Positions 8,946 to 16,698 of a stretch of 64,000 nt of DNA are shown in pieces (the stretch's first letter is position 1; each line of letters opens with the position of its first letter). Where the stretch lies: contig PXRK01000002.1 in the NCBI GenBank assembly GCA_003021015.1, forward strand, positions 27,103 through 91,102. Direction: 5' to 3'. A program made the position numbers and the translations under genes. The notes below the pieces were generated by a model that saw only the letters and a program-made list of their open reading frames with translations, made no database searches and had not been told where the DNA came from. Source of the DNA: Halobacteriales archaeon QS_4_66_20. Its GTDB lineage: Archaea > Halobacteriota > Halobacteria > Halobacteriales > Haloarculaceae.

Positions 8946-9851
8946 ATGAACGTCGAAACTGCCAGCAACGCAGATGGGTGTACGGAGTGTAGTGGAAAGG
9001 TACGGCGGGTCGGGACCGAGGACGTGTGCGAGCAGTGCGGGCTCGTCCAGGCCGAGCGGGAGATCGACCACGGGCCGGAGTGGCGGCCGTTCGACGACGA
9101 CCGGCGCCGGACGGGCGCGTGGCGGACGCGCACGCGACACGACAGGGGGCTCGCGACGCGGATCGGGTTCGGGCGGAGTGCAACGGCCCCCAGGGAGGGG
9201 TCGCGCCAGCTCGTGCGGATGCGCCGACAGCACCGGCGGGCACAGATCGGGCCGAAGCGCGATCGCAACAAGATGTACGCGTTCCGGGAGATCCAGCGGC
9301 TCACCACCGCACTGGGCCTGCCAACCTCGCTCGACGAGGGGGCCTGTGCGCTGTTCGAGTCCGCCCAGCGCGCGGAGCTGCTTTACGGGCGGACGCTGGA
9401 GGGGTTCGCGGCCGCGGCGGTGTACGCGACCTGCCGGACGCGGTCGCTCCCGCGGACGATGGCGGAGATCAGCCGGGTCGCGAAGGCCGACCAGCGGGAG
9501 CTCAAGGCGGCCTACGACGCGATGAACCGGGAGCTGGGCCTCCCCGTCGGCCCGGCCGATCCGGCCGGATTTCTGCCGCGGTACGCCTCGCGGCTCGACC
9601 TGACGGCGGACGTCGAGTGCCGGGCCAGGGAGTACGCGACGGCGCTGAGCGAGCACGGCAAGCTGTGTGGCAAGAAGCCAAGCGGCGTCGCGGCCGCCTG
9701 TCTCTACAGGGCTGCCCTCGACCGGGGCGCTGATCTCACGCAGGCAGCCGCCGCTGACGTCGCTGACGTCTCCAGAATGACGATCCGCTCGACGGTCGAA
9801 ACGATCGACTCGCTCCAGCCGGTGACGACGACGACGACGGCGGAGTGCTAA
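8946..9851 (+). CDS. tfb: Transcription initiation factor IIB (TFB) paralogue
   Basis: 301 residues. The N-terminal zinc ribbon has CTECSG at about 12 and CEQCG near 29. A B-reader region follows (EWRPFDDDRRR), then two cyclin-type repeats, with FAAAAVYATCRTR in the first and GVAAACLYRAA in the second. TFB bridges TBP-bound TATA boxes to RNA polymerase. Haloarchaea carry several TFBs with partly separate regulons. The C-terminal end is short and threonine-rich. Confidence 0.9.
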   Translation: MNVETASNADGCTECSGKVRRVGTEDVCEQCGLVQAEREIDHGPEWRPFDDDRRRTGAWRTRTRHDRGLATRIGFGRSATAPREGSRQLVRMRRQHRRAQIGPKRDRNKMYAFREIQRLTTALGLPTSLDEGACALFESAQRAELLYGRTLEGFAAAAVYATCRTRSLPRTMAEISRVAKADQRELKAAYDAMNRELGLPVGPADPAGFLPRYASRLDLTADVECRAREYATALSEHGKLCGKKPSGVAAACLYRAALDRGADLTQAAAADVADVSRMTIRSTVETIDSLQPVTTTTTAEC

Positions 9852-9860
9852 AGTTTTAAC
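9851..9860 (+). promoter_or_regulatory. TATA box of the Hdr-like iron-sulfur gene
   Basis: AAGTTTTAAC, starting with the last base of the TFB stop codon, is centred about 28 bases upstream of the ATG at 9884 and supports that start over the GTG at 9869. Confidence 0.6.
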
Positions 9861-9883
9861 CGCGTCGCGTGCAGGACATAACC

Positions 9884-12019
9884 ATGGTCCAAGACGGGGA
9901 GATCACTCCCACCCGCGAGACCTTCTGGCAGATCAGTCAGCTGGAGGAGGCTGTCTTCTATTTCCTGACGGCGGTGACGCTGCTGGTGCTCGGCGTCGGG
10001 CTGTACCAGCGGTTCGCCCGCTACACGCAGGGGCGGGCGGACCCGTTCCCCCGCCTCGACGACGTGGGGGCGCGCATCCGCGAGGCGACGCGGATCGCCG
10101 CCTCAAACGAGAAGCAGTTCGACCGTGACTTTGTCGGCGGCATGATGCACGCGTTCATTCTCTGGGGGTTTCTGACGCTGTTCATCGGGACGACGATCCT
10201 CGCGATCGACAAGTACGCCTACAAGCCGCTCACCAACGAGTCGTTCTACGTCGGCGACTTTTTCCTCTCGTACTCGTTCGTGATGGATCTGATGGGGCTG
10301 TTGTTCGTCTGTGGCATCTCGGTGGCGATCTACCGGCGGTACGTCGTCCGCAACGAGCGGCTGTGGGGCAAACACACCGGCTACGAGGACGACCTGTTCG
10401 TCTGGGCGCTGTTCGGCCTCGGCGTCGGCGGCTTCCTGCTGGAGTCGATGCGGATCGTCAGCTGGCAGGGCGGCCCCCAGTCGTTCGAGCAGGTGAGCTT
10501 CGTCAGTTACTTCCTGGCGACCGTGTGGACGACCGCCGGCCTCTCCGCCGAGACGGCGACCGACATCTACCCCGTCTTCTGGTGGAGCCACTCGATCCTC
10601 GCGCTGTGGTTCATCGCCTGGATCCCCTTCGCGAAGCCGTTCCACATGTTCTCCTCGTTCGCGAACGTCGTCACGCGCGACGAGAACGCCGGCGTCCGCC
10701 TGCCGGGCGTTCCCGCCGATCCCGCCGCCGACACCGAACTCGCGGACATCGACGACTTCACCTGGAAGCAGTTGCTCGACCACGACGCCTGCACCAAGTG
10801 CGGGCGCTGCTCGTCGGTCTGCCCGGCGAAGGCCTCCGACCGGCCGCTGGACCCCCGCGACGTCATTCTCGACCTGAAAGCCTACCGCCAGGAGCGCGAC
10901 GCTGGCGGCGAGGACGTGCCGATCATCGCCGACGGCGGCACGAGCGTCATCGACACCGAGACGATGGAGTCCTGCATGGCCTGCATGGCCTGCATGGACG
11001 CCTGCCCCGTCGAGATCGAGCACGTCACGCAGTTCACGGAGATGCAACGGCAGATGGTCGAGCAGGCCGACGTCGACAGCAACGCCCAGGACGTATTCCA
11101 GAGCGTGATGCAGCAGGGCAACACGTTCGGCGACCCCGCCCGCAAGCGCCCGGACTGGACCGAGGACCTCGACTTCGAGGTGCCCGACGCCCGCGAGGAA
11201 CCCGTCGAGTACCTCTGGTACGTCGGCGACTACCCCAGCTACGACGACCGCAACCAGAAAGTGGCCAAGAGTCTCGCACGCATCTTCGAGGCCGCCGGCG
11301 TCGACTACGGCATCCTCTACGAGGACGAGGTGTACGACGGCAACGACATCCGCCGGATGGGCGAGGAGTTGCTGTACGTGGACCAGGCCACACAGCTGAT
11401 CGGCGCCTTCGAGGACTGCGAGTTCGAGACGGTCGTCTGTACCGACCCGCACTCGTTCAACACGATCACCAACGAGTACCCCGAGATCGACTTCGGAGAG
11501 TACGCCGACGATCCGATGATGGAGGTGCCCCTGGAGGGGTACTGGAACGCCGACGGGTCGATCGACGCCGCCCACTACACCCAGGTCGTCGCCGACCTCG
11601 CCGAGTCCGGGGCGCTCGACGTGCCCGCCGCGCTGGACTACACCGTCACCTACCATGACCCCTGCCACCTCGGGCGGTACAACGACGTGTTCGAGGCGCC
11701 CCGGGACCTCGTCGAGCAGACGGGCTGTGACCTCCACGAGATGCCGCGCAACCGCGCCGACTCCTTTTGCTGCGGTGGCGGCGGCGGCGGGCTCTGGATG
11801 GACTTCGACGAGGACCCAAAACCCAGCGAGGAGCGCCTCCGGGAAGCCCTGGAGGACACCGCAGCGGGCGACGCCGTCGAGAAGTTCGTCGTCGCCTGTC
11901 CGATGTGCATGACGATGTACGAGGACGGCCGCAAAACCGGCGACTTCGAGGACGACATCGAGGTGGTCGGCATCACCGAACTGCTCGCGGAGTCGCTGGA
12001 CGGGGGAGCCGCGGCGTAG
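9884..12019 (+). CDS. Membrane-anchored heterodisulfide-reductase-like iron-sulfur protein
   Basis: 711 residues fusing two modules. The first about 270 residues contain some five membrane helices similar to the cytochrome b (HdrE/NarI gamma) family. Next come two 4Fe-4S motifs (CTKCGRCSSVCP and CMACMACMDACP), then two CCG-type domains (DPCHLGRYN, FCCGGGGGGLW, ACPMCMTMYED) as in HdrD/GlpC. Such fusions in haloarchaea are thought to pass electrons from flavoproteins such as ETF to menaquinone at the inner membrane face. That role is inferred from the family. The upstream 15 bases of open frame (GTG) are rejected on promoter spacing. Confidence 0.85.
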   Translation: MVQDGEITPTRETFWQISQLEEAVFYFLTAVTLLVLGVGLYQRFARYTQGRADPFPRLDDVGARIREATRIAASNEKQFDRDFVGGMMHAFILWGFLTLFIGTTILAIDKYAYKPLTNESFYVGDFFLSYSFVMDLMGLLFVCGISVAIYRRYVVRNERLWGKHTGYEDDLFVWALFGLGVGGFLLESMRIVSWQGGPQSFEQVSFVSYFLATVWTTAGLSAETATDIYPVFWWSHSILALWFIAWIPFAKPFHMFSSFANVVTRDENAGVRLPGVPADPAADTELADIDDFTWKQLLDHDACTKCGRCSSVCPAKASDRPLDPRDVILDLKAYRQERDAGGEDVPIIADGGTSVIDTETMESCMACMACMDACPVEIEHVTQFTEMQRQMVEQADVDSNAQDVFQSVMQQGNTFGDPARKRPDWTEDLDFEVPDAREEPVEYLWYVGDYPSYDDRNQKVAKSLARIFEAAGVDYGILYEDEVYDGNDIRRMGEELLYVDQATQLIGAFEDCEFETVVCTDPHSFNTITNEYPEIDFGEYADDPMMEVPLEGYWNADGSIDAAHYTQVVADLAESGALDVPAALDYTVTYHDPCHLGRYNDVFEAPRDLVEQTGCDLHEMPRNRADSFCCGGGGGGLWMDFDEDPKPSEERLREALEDTAAGDAVEKFVVACPMCMTMYEDGRKTGDFEDDIEVVGITELLAESLDGGAAA

Positions 12020-12094
12020 ACAGCGGACCGCTCGCGAGTCGAACGTTCTTTAGGCCTCTCCCGCCGAGCGTACACAACCAGCCGCTTTCGATCC

Positions 12095-13486
12095 ATGCTC
12101 GGAATTCTCGTTTCACGTGCGGACGAGGCATCGGTCCACATCGGCGAGCAGTTGCTCGACGTCGCGGGGTGGCACCAGCGCGAGGACGACAGCCTGCCGG
12201 ACGCCGCCGGCGGTGGCACGGTCTACGAGCGCGAGGGGGTCCAGCTCCGGGAGTTCGAGGACCTGCACATCTCCCTCGACCGCCCGGCCGCGGCGTTTGA
12301 CGACCCCGACCTGCTCGTGTTCGCCTCCAAGCACTCCGGGGAGACCGGGCGGCTGCTGACGGCCCACCACACCGGTAACTTCGGCCCCGCCGACCACGGC
12401 GGCGCGGACAACGCCCTCGCGCAAGCCTGCCCGAATGCGCACGCCCGGGTACTCGACGCGCTCGCGGCGCACGCGCCAGAGGGGTACGACGTCGGCATGG
12501 AGTGCACCCACCACGGCCCGACCGACGTCGGCGTCCCCTCGATGTTCGTCGAGGTCGGCAGCAGCGACGCCGAGTGGGCCGACCCCGCCGCGTCGGAGGC
12601 GGTCGCGCGGGCGATCCTCGACCTCGAGGGCGTCCCGCCCCACCGCGAGCCCGAGGACGGCGACGACTGGAACCGGCGACAGCTCGTCGGGGTCGGCGGC
12701 GGCCACTACGCGCCGCGGTTCGAGCGCGTCGCACGGGAGACGGACTGGGCGTTCGGCCACGTCGCCGCCGACTGGGGGCTGGACGCGCTGGGTGACCTCG
12801 ACGCGCCAGCGGGCCAGGGCGTCCTTCGGGAGGCGTTCGAGGCGAGTCGCGCGGCGTACGCGCTCGTCGACGGCGACCGGCCGGCCGTCGAGGCGGCGCT
12901 CGCGGACCTCGACTGCCGGGTCGTCACCGAGACGTGGGTCCGGGAGACCGACGGCGTCGCCCTGCCGCTGGTTCGCCGGCTCGAACGCGAGGTCGAAACC
13001 GTCGACGACGGACTGCGGTTCGGCGAGCGGGCAGCCGACGTGGCTGGCGGCAGTACTGTCGACGCCGACGACACCGACCTCGCCGTCGTCGACCTCCCCG
13101 CTGAACTCCTGGACGAGGCGCGGGGGATCGACCGCGAGGCGACCTACGACGCGCTCGTCGGGACGACGGTCGCGTTCGACACCGACCAGGGTGGGACGCG
13201 GCCCGCCGGCACCGTCGTCCTCGAATCCGAGGGCGACCGCGAGCGCGTCGTCGACCGGCTGCTCGCCGTCCTCCGGGAGCGCTACGACAGCGTCGAGCGC
13301 GACGGCGACGCCGTCGTCGCCCGCCAGGAGACGTTCGACCCCGAGAAAGCCCGGACGCTCGGCGTCCCCGAAGGACCGACGTTTGGCCGCCTCGCTGACG
13401 GCGAAACTGTCGAGGTTGACGGGCGAACGATTCCGCCCGAGACTGTCCGGGAAACCCGGGAACGGCGGTTTTCGCTCCAGGAGTGA
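12095..13486 (+). CDS. dtdA: D-aminoacyl-tRNA deacylase
   Basis: 463 residues. MLGILVSRADEASVHIGEQLL, SKHSGETGRLLTAHHTGNFG, ECTHHGPT and GGGHYAPRF are characteristic of archaeal DtdA (DTD2-type), a Zn enzyme that removes D-amino acids wrongly attached to tRNA. The fold is unrelated to bacterial DTD1. Haloarchaeal versions carry a long C-terminal extension, as here. The last base of its TGA stop (13486) is also the first base of a palindromic repeat element. Confidence 0.9.
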   Translation: MLGILVSRADEASVHIGEQLLDVAGWHQREDDSLPDAAGGGTVYEREGVQLREFEDLHISLDRPAAAFDDPDLLVFASKHSGETGRLLTAHHTGNFGPADHGGADNALAQACPNAHARVLDALAAHAPEGYDVGMECTHHGPTDVGVPSMFVEVGSSDAEWADPAASEAVARAILDLEGVPPHREPEDGDDWNRRQLVGVGGGHYAPRFERVARETDWAFGHVAADWGLDALGDLDAPAGQGVLREAFEASRAAYALVDGDRPAVEAALADLDCRVVTETWVRETDGVALPLVRRLEREVETVDDGLRFGERAADVAGGSTVDADDTDLAVVDLPAELLDEARGIDREATYDALVGTTVAFDTDQGGTRPAGTVVLESEGDRERVVDRLLAVLRERYDSVERDGDAVVARQETFDPEKARTLGVPEGPTFGRLADGETVEVDGRTIPPETVRETRERRFSLQE

Positions 13487-13596
13487 TAGTGATTGTTGTG
13501 AGTCTTTACCACTGTCGACCCATCAGACGCCGGTGTCAGCCCGTGACACTCCCGAGAATTCGATGCGACTCCGAAAATAACCACAACAATCACTAT
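13486..13596. repeat. Palindromic element E1, 111 bp
   Basis: Terminal inverted repeat: left arm ATAGTGATTGTTGTGA, right arm CCACAACAATCACTAT (15 of 16 complementary). The interior has TTTACC near the left arm and GAAAATAA near the right arm, shared with E5 and E7. The first A is the last base of the dtdA stop. Too short to encode a transposase. Confidence 0.8.
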
Positions 13597-13597
13597 G

Positions 13598-13656
13598 ATA
13601 CGGTCGTGCGTGACTCTGTAGAATGGCAATCTCCACGTACTCACGTCCGACAGTAT
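13598..13656. repeat. Palindromic element E2, 59 bp
   Basis: Directly follows E1 after one base. Left arm ATACGGTCGTGCGTGAC, right arm TCACGTCCGACAGTAT, imperfectly complementary. It looks like a shortened copy of the E5 type. The E1-E2 pair fills most of the gap between dtdA and ftsZ1. Confidence 0.6.
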
Positions 13657-13758
13657 GAGTGGCCTGCCAGAGCCCACCTTTCTTTCCGGTGGAAATAGCC
13701 GGCTGCTGGACGCGCGAACGCCGGGATGGGCGTCAGACGTCCGTCTGACGTTGGGGAA

Positions 13759-13770
13759 AACTATAATACC
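13759..13770 (+). promoter_or_regulatory. Promoter of ftsZ1
   Basis: AACTATAATACC is centred about 31 bases upstream of the ATG at 13796. The rest of the gap (13657-13758) shows nothing recognisable. Confidence 0.5.
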
Positions 13771-13795
13771 CTCGCTAGTAAGAACTACTTAAACC

Positions 13796-14959
13796 ATGGA
13801 CTCGATTATCGACGACGCAATCGACGAGGCCGAGGAAGAGCGGGAGGAGGCCCGCGAGGAAGGCACACAGGGCGCCACCGGCGGGACCGGGACCGAGGAG
13901 CCGTCGACGTCGGGGCAGATGACCGACGAGGAGCTCGCGTCCGTCGTCAAAGATCTCGAAACGAAAATCACGGTCGTCGGCTGCGGAGGGGCCGGCGGCA
14001 ACACGGTCACGCGGATGATGGAGGAGGGGATCCACGGGGCGAAACTGGTCGCGGCGAACACGGACGCCCAGCACCTCGCCGACGAGGTGACCGCGGACAC
14101 GAAGATCCTCATCGGGCGCAAGCGGACCGGCGGCCGCGGCGCGGGGTCGGTCCCCAAGATCGGCGAGGAGGCCGCCCAGGAGAACATGGAGGACATCCAG
14201 CAGGCGATCGACGGCTCCGACATGGTGTTCGTCACGGCGGGGCTCGGCGGCGGGACCGGCACGGGCGCGGCGCCGGTCGTCGCACAGGCTGCCCAGGACG
14301 CCGGCGCACTCACCATCTCGATCGTCACGATCCCGTTCACCGCCGAGGGCGAGCGACGGCGCGCCAACGCCGACGCCGGCCTCGAACGCCTGCGATCGGT
14401 GTCGGACACGGTGATCGTCGTCCCGAACGACCGCCTGCTCGACTACGCCCCCTCGATGCCGCTGCAGGACGCGTTCAAGATCTGCGACCGCGTCCTGATG
14501 CGCTCGGTCAAGGGGATGACCGAACTGATCACCAAGCCCGGCCTCGTCAACGTCGACTTCGCCGACGTCCGGACGATCATGGAGAACGGCGGCGTCGCTA
14601 TGATCGGCCTCGGCGAGTCCGACTCCGAGAACAAGGCCCAGGACTCGATCCGCTCCGCACTCCGGTCGCCGCTTTTGGACGTGGAGTTCGACGGTGCCAA
14701 CTCCGCGCTGGTGAACGTCGTCGGCGGCCCCGATATGTCCATCGAGGAAGCAGAGGGCGTCGTCGAGGAGATCTACGACCGGATCGACCCCGACGCCCGC
14801 ATCATCTGGGGCGCCTCCGTCAACCAGGAGTTCGAGGGCAAGATGGAGACGATGATCGTCGTCACGGGCGTCGAGAGCCCGCAGATCTACGGCAAGAGCG
14901 AAGCCGAGCAGGAGCGCGCCGCCAAGGAACTCGGCGACGACATCGACTACGTCGAATAA
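13796..14959 (+). CDS. ftsZ1: Cell division GTPase FtsZ1
   Basis: 387 residues. The tubulin-type GTP-binding motif [10 protein letters not shown] is at about 157-166, preceded by [27 protein letters not shown] and PNDRLL are further FtsZ family blocks. The N-terminus is an acidic low-complexity tail (about 50 residues) typical of haloarchaeal FtsZ1. FtsZ1 polymerises at midcell and helps place the division ring. Its position next to secE and spt5 is conserved in haloarchaea and supports the paralogue assignment. Confidence 0.93.
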   Translation: MDSIIDDAIDEAEEEREEAREEGTQGATGGTGTEEPSTSGQMTDEELASVVKDLETKITVVGCGGAGGNTVTRMMEEGIHGAKLVAANTDAQHLADEVTADTKILIGRKRTGGRGAGSVPKIGEEAAQENMEDIQQAIDGSDMVFVTAGLGGGTGTGAAPVVAQAAQDAGALTISIVTIPFTAEGERRRANADAGLERLRSVSDTVIVVPNDRLLDYAPSMPLQDAFKICDRVLMRSVKGMTELITKPGLVNVDFADVRTIMENGGVAMIGLGESDSENKAQDSIRSALRSPLLDVEFDGANSALVNVVGGPDMSIEEAEGVVEEIYDRIDPDARIIWGASVNQEFEGKMETMIVVTGVESPQIYGKSEAEQERAAKELGDDIDYVE

Positions 14960-15055
14960 TCCCGTTTTCCGGTTCGGCGATCCACGAACCGTCGCCACAA
15001 CAGCACTGCCAGCAACCGTCAGCCAGTATCCCGGCGCGAGAGCGACCGTACCAGG

Positions 15056-15065
15056 AAAATTTTAT
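15056..15065 (+). promoter_or_regulatory. Promoter of secE-spt5
   Basis: AAAATTTTAT, 60-70 bases upstream of secE, is the only AT-rich box in the 166-base gap after ftsZ1. It implies a leader of about 35-40 bases. Confidence 0.5.
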
Positions 15066-15125
15066 CGAACGCGCCGGTCAACGCCAACCAATACATAGAA
15101 AAGCACGCAGCGAGAACCCCCGCCT

Positions 15126-15299
15126 ATGAACACGCCAACGGACCTCAGTTCGTACATCCGGGTGTTGAAGCTCGCCAGCACCCCCTCCTGGGAGGAGTTC
15201 AGCCAGGTCGCGAAGATCGCGGGCATCGGGATCCTGCTCGTCGGCTTCATCGGCTTCGTGATCTTCATGTTCATGAGCTTCGTCCCCGGGGGACCCTGA
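15126..15299 (+). CDS. secE: Protein translocase subunit SecE/Sec61 gamma
   Basis: 57 residues. A charged amphipathic N-terminal part ([21 protein letters not shown]) is followed by a single membrane helix (about 31-52, [18 protein letters not shown]). The motif P-(S/T)-x-x-E-F is the SecE family signature. It clamps the SecY channel in the cytoplasmic membrane. It lies 13 bases upstream of spt5, an arrangement conserved from bacteria (secE-nusG) to archaea. Confidence 0.9.
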   Translation: MNTPTDLSSYIRVLKLASTPSWEEFSQVAKIAGIGILLVGFIGFVIFMFMSFVPGGP

Positions 15300-15312
15300 C
15301 GGGAGGTTCGAG

Positions 15313-15750
15313 ATGGGGATCTATGCGGTCAAGACGACGGCCAGCCAGGAGCAAACAGTCGCGGACATGATCATCAACCGCGAGGAGCCGTCGATCCACG
15401 CGGCGCTCGCGCCCGACTCGGTCACCTCCTACGTGATGGTCGAGGCCGACAACGACTCGGTGTTCGAGCGCATCCTCGACGAGATCCCGCACGCACGCGG
15501 GGTCGTCCAGGGCCAGACCTCGATGGCCGAGGTCGAGCACTTCCTCTCGCCGACGCCCGACGTCGAGGGGATCGCCGAGAGCGACATCGTCGAACTCATC
15601 GCCGGCCCGTTCAAGGGCGAGAAAGCCCAGGTCCAGCGCATCGACGAGGGCAAAGACCAGGTGACCGTCGAACTGTACGAGGCGACGGTCCCGATTCCCG
15701 TCACTGTGCGGGGCGACCAGATCCGCGTGCTCGACTCCGACGAACGGTAA
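15313..15750 (+). CDS. spt5: Transcription elongation factor Spt5 (NusG family)
   Basis: 145 residues. The N-terminal NGN domain begins MGIYAVKTTASQEQTVADMI and a C-terminal KOW domain contains GPFKGEKAQVQRID. Spt5 joins Spt4 and closes over the RNA polymerase cleft to aid processivity. The last 39 bases of this gene (15712-15750) are present again, base for base, at 16008-16046. Confidence 0.92.
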   Translation: MGIYAVKTTASQEQTVADMIINREEPSIHAALAPDSVTSYVMVEADNDSVFERILDEIPHARGVVQGQTSMAEVEHFLSPTPDVEGIAESDIVELIAGPFKGEKAQVQRIDEGKDQVTVELYEATVPIPVTVRGDQIRVLDSDER

Positions 15751-15758
15751 GTCCACTA

Positions 15759-15868
15759 ATACTGCCGGACGTGACTCTGTTATTCCGAGTGATACTCGGA
15801 CTGGGGGTTTCGGTTGTCTCAGATGCTGAGCGCTATCCGGGTGGGAACGGAATCACGTCCGGCAGTAT
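15759..15868. repeat. Palindromic element E3, 110 bp
   Basis: Perfect 16-base inverted ends: ATACTGCCGGACGTGA and its complement TCACGTCCGGCAGTAT. It starts 8 bases after the spt5 stop. Length and end layout match E1, E5 and E7, but the interior is different. Confidence 0.8.
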
Positions 15869-16059
15869 AAGCATCCGCGCCGCAGGCGCGGTTCACTGCA
15901 CCGAGCACAGCGAGGTGCAGTAGTTTTGTACTAAATTTTGCGAGGAGCGGTTCCCGCAGCGAGCGACCAGCGGGAGCGAGCGAGGAAACCCGACGACGGA
16001 AAATTTAGGCGACCAGATCCGCGTGCTCGACTCCGACGAACGGTAATCGACTTGCGGCC
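15869..16059. other. Scar-like intergenic DNA with an exact copy of the spt5 3' end
   Basis: No gene. 15869-16007 is a mosaic of short inverted repeats: CTGCACC...GGTGCAG near 15897-15920, CTCG-rich blocks at 15940-15990, and AAATTTT...AAAATTTA bracketing 15932-16005. 16008-16046 repeats the last 39 bases of spt5 exactly, including the TAA. The two copies flank 257 bases that contain E3 and this mosaic. Confidence 0.75.
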
Positions 16060-16557
16060 TCATTCCACCGCGTCGGTCTCCTCGTCGTCGATGTCGGGTT
16101 CGAACAGTGTGTGGTCCTCGTGGACGAACGTCACCCGATGATCGGAGCCGAGCGAGCGGACGTGGACCCGCATTCCCTCGCCCTCGGCGGCGGCGTCGAG
16201 CAGTTCGGCGTCGGTCGTGTGGTTGAAGTACGCGGGGATCAGCACGGCGTCGTTCGTCTCGCTGGCGAGTTCGACGATCAGCAGAAATACCGTCGGGCCG
16301 ATCGTCCGTGCGTACACCTCGCTGTTGTCGAACGTCGTCTCCTCCCTGAGGCCGTCGACCAGTTCGAACGCCGACTCGGGAACGAGCACGTCCAGCCCGT
16401 AGGGCTTGTCGGTGGCGTACAGCGCCGTCACGTCCCCGACCGTGAGTGCGTGTGTCTCCCATCCCTCCTCGCGGTACTCGACAGCGGTCGCCTCCACGTC
16501 GTCGAGCAGATCCCCCCAGAACGCCTCGAACGGAGTGTCGACGTCATCCTCGGTCAT
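16060..16557 (-). CDS. Conserved haloarchaeal protein, DUF7529-like
   Basis: 165 residues starting MTEDDVDTPFEAFWGDLLDD. It has a mixed alpha/beta pattern with a central PTVFLLIVELA strand and AVLIPAYFN, and no membrane segment or metal motif. It resembles a haloarchaea-only family of unknown function; the family number is from memory. The ATG at 16557 is chosen over an upstream in-frame start at 16596 because the extra residues are hydrophobic and unlike the acidic start of the family. Confidence 0.6.
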   Translation of the reverse strand: MTEDDVDTPFEAFWGDLLDDVEATAVEYREEGWETHALTVGDVTALYATDKPYGLDVLVPESAFELVDGLREETTFDNSEVYARTIGPTVFLLIVELASETNDAVLIPAYFNHTTDAELLDAAAEGEGMRVHVRSLGSDHRVTFVHEDHTLFEPDIDDEETDAVE

Positions 16558-16668
16558 AGCCACCGGTATGGCGAGTACCGTCAAAAGGGCTCGCACTCGT
16601 CACCGGCCGGTTCGGGGAGGTGACATCATCGTAACCAGCGCGGCGAAAAACCGGCGCAGAGGCCCCAA

Positions 16669-16676
16669 ATTTATAT
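16669..16676 (+). promoter_or_regulatory. TATA box of the ABC transporter operon
   Basis: ATTTATAT is centred about 26 bases upstream of the ATG at 16699, so the five-gene transporter transcript is probably leaderless. Confidence 0.7.
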
Positions 16677-16698
16677 GAGGGTGCACCATTGAGCCTCT

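Noticed and set aside
10103..11737. 544-codon antisense frame
   Set aside because: Antisense to the Hdr-like gene with conserved iron-sulfur motifs; typical of GC-rich third positions.
13726..15129. 467-codon frame over ftsZ1
   Set aside because: Different frame of ftsZ1, extremely arginine-rich, no family features.
15869..16007. Small RNA gene in the mosaic after E3
   Set aside because: Short inverted repeats exist, but no promoter, no known RNA motif and no single stable fold can be argued by eye.
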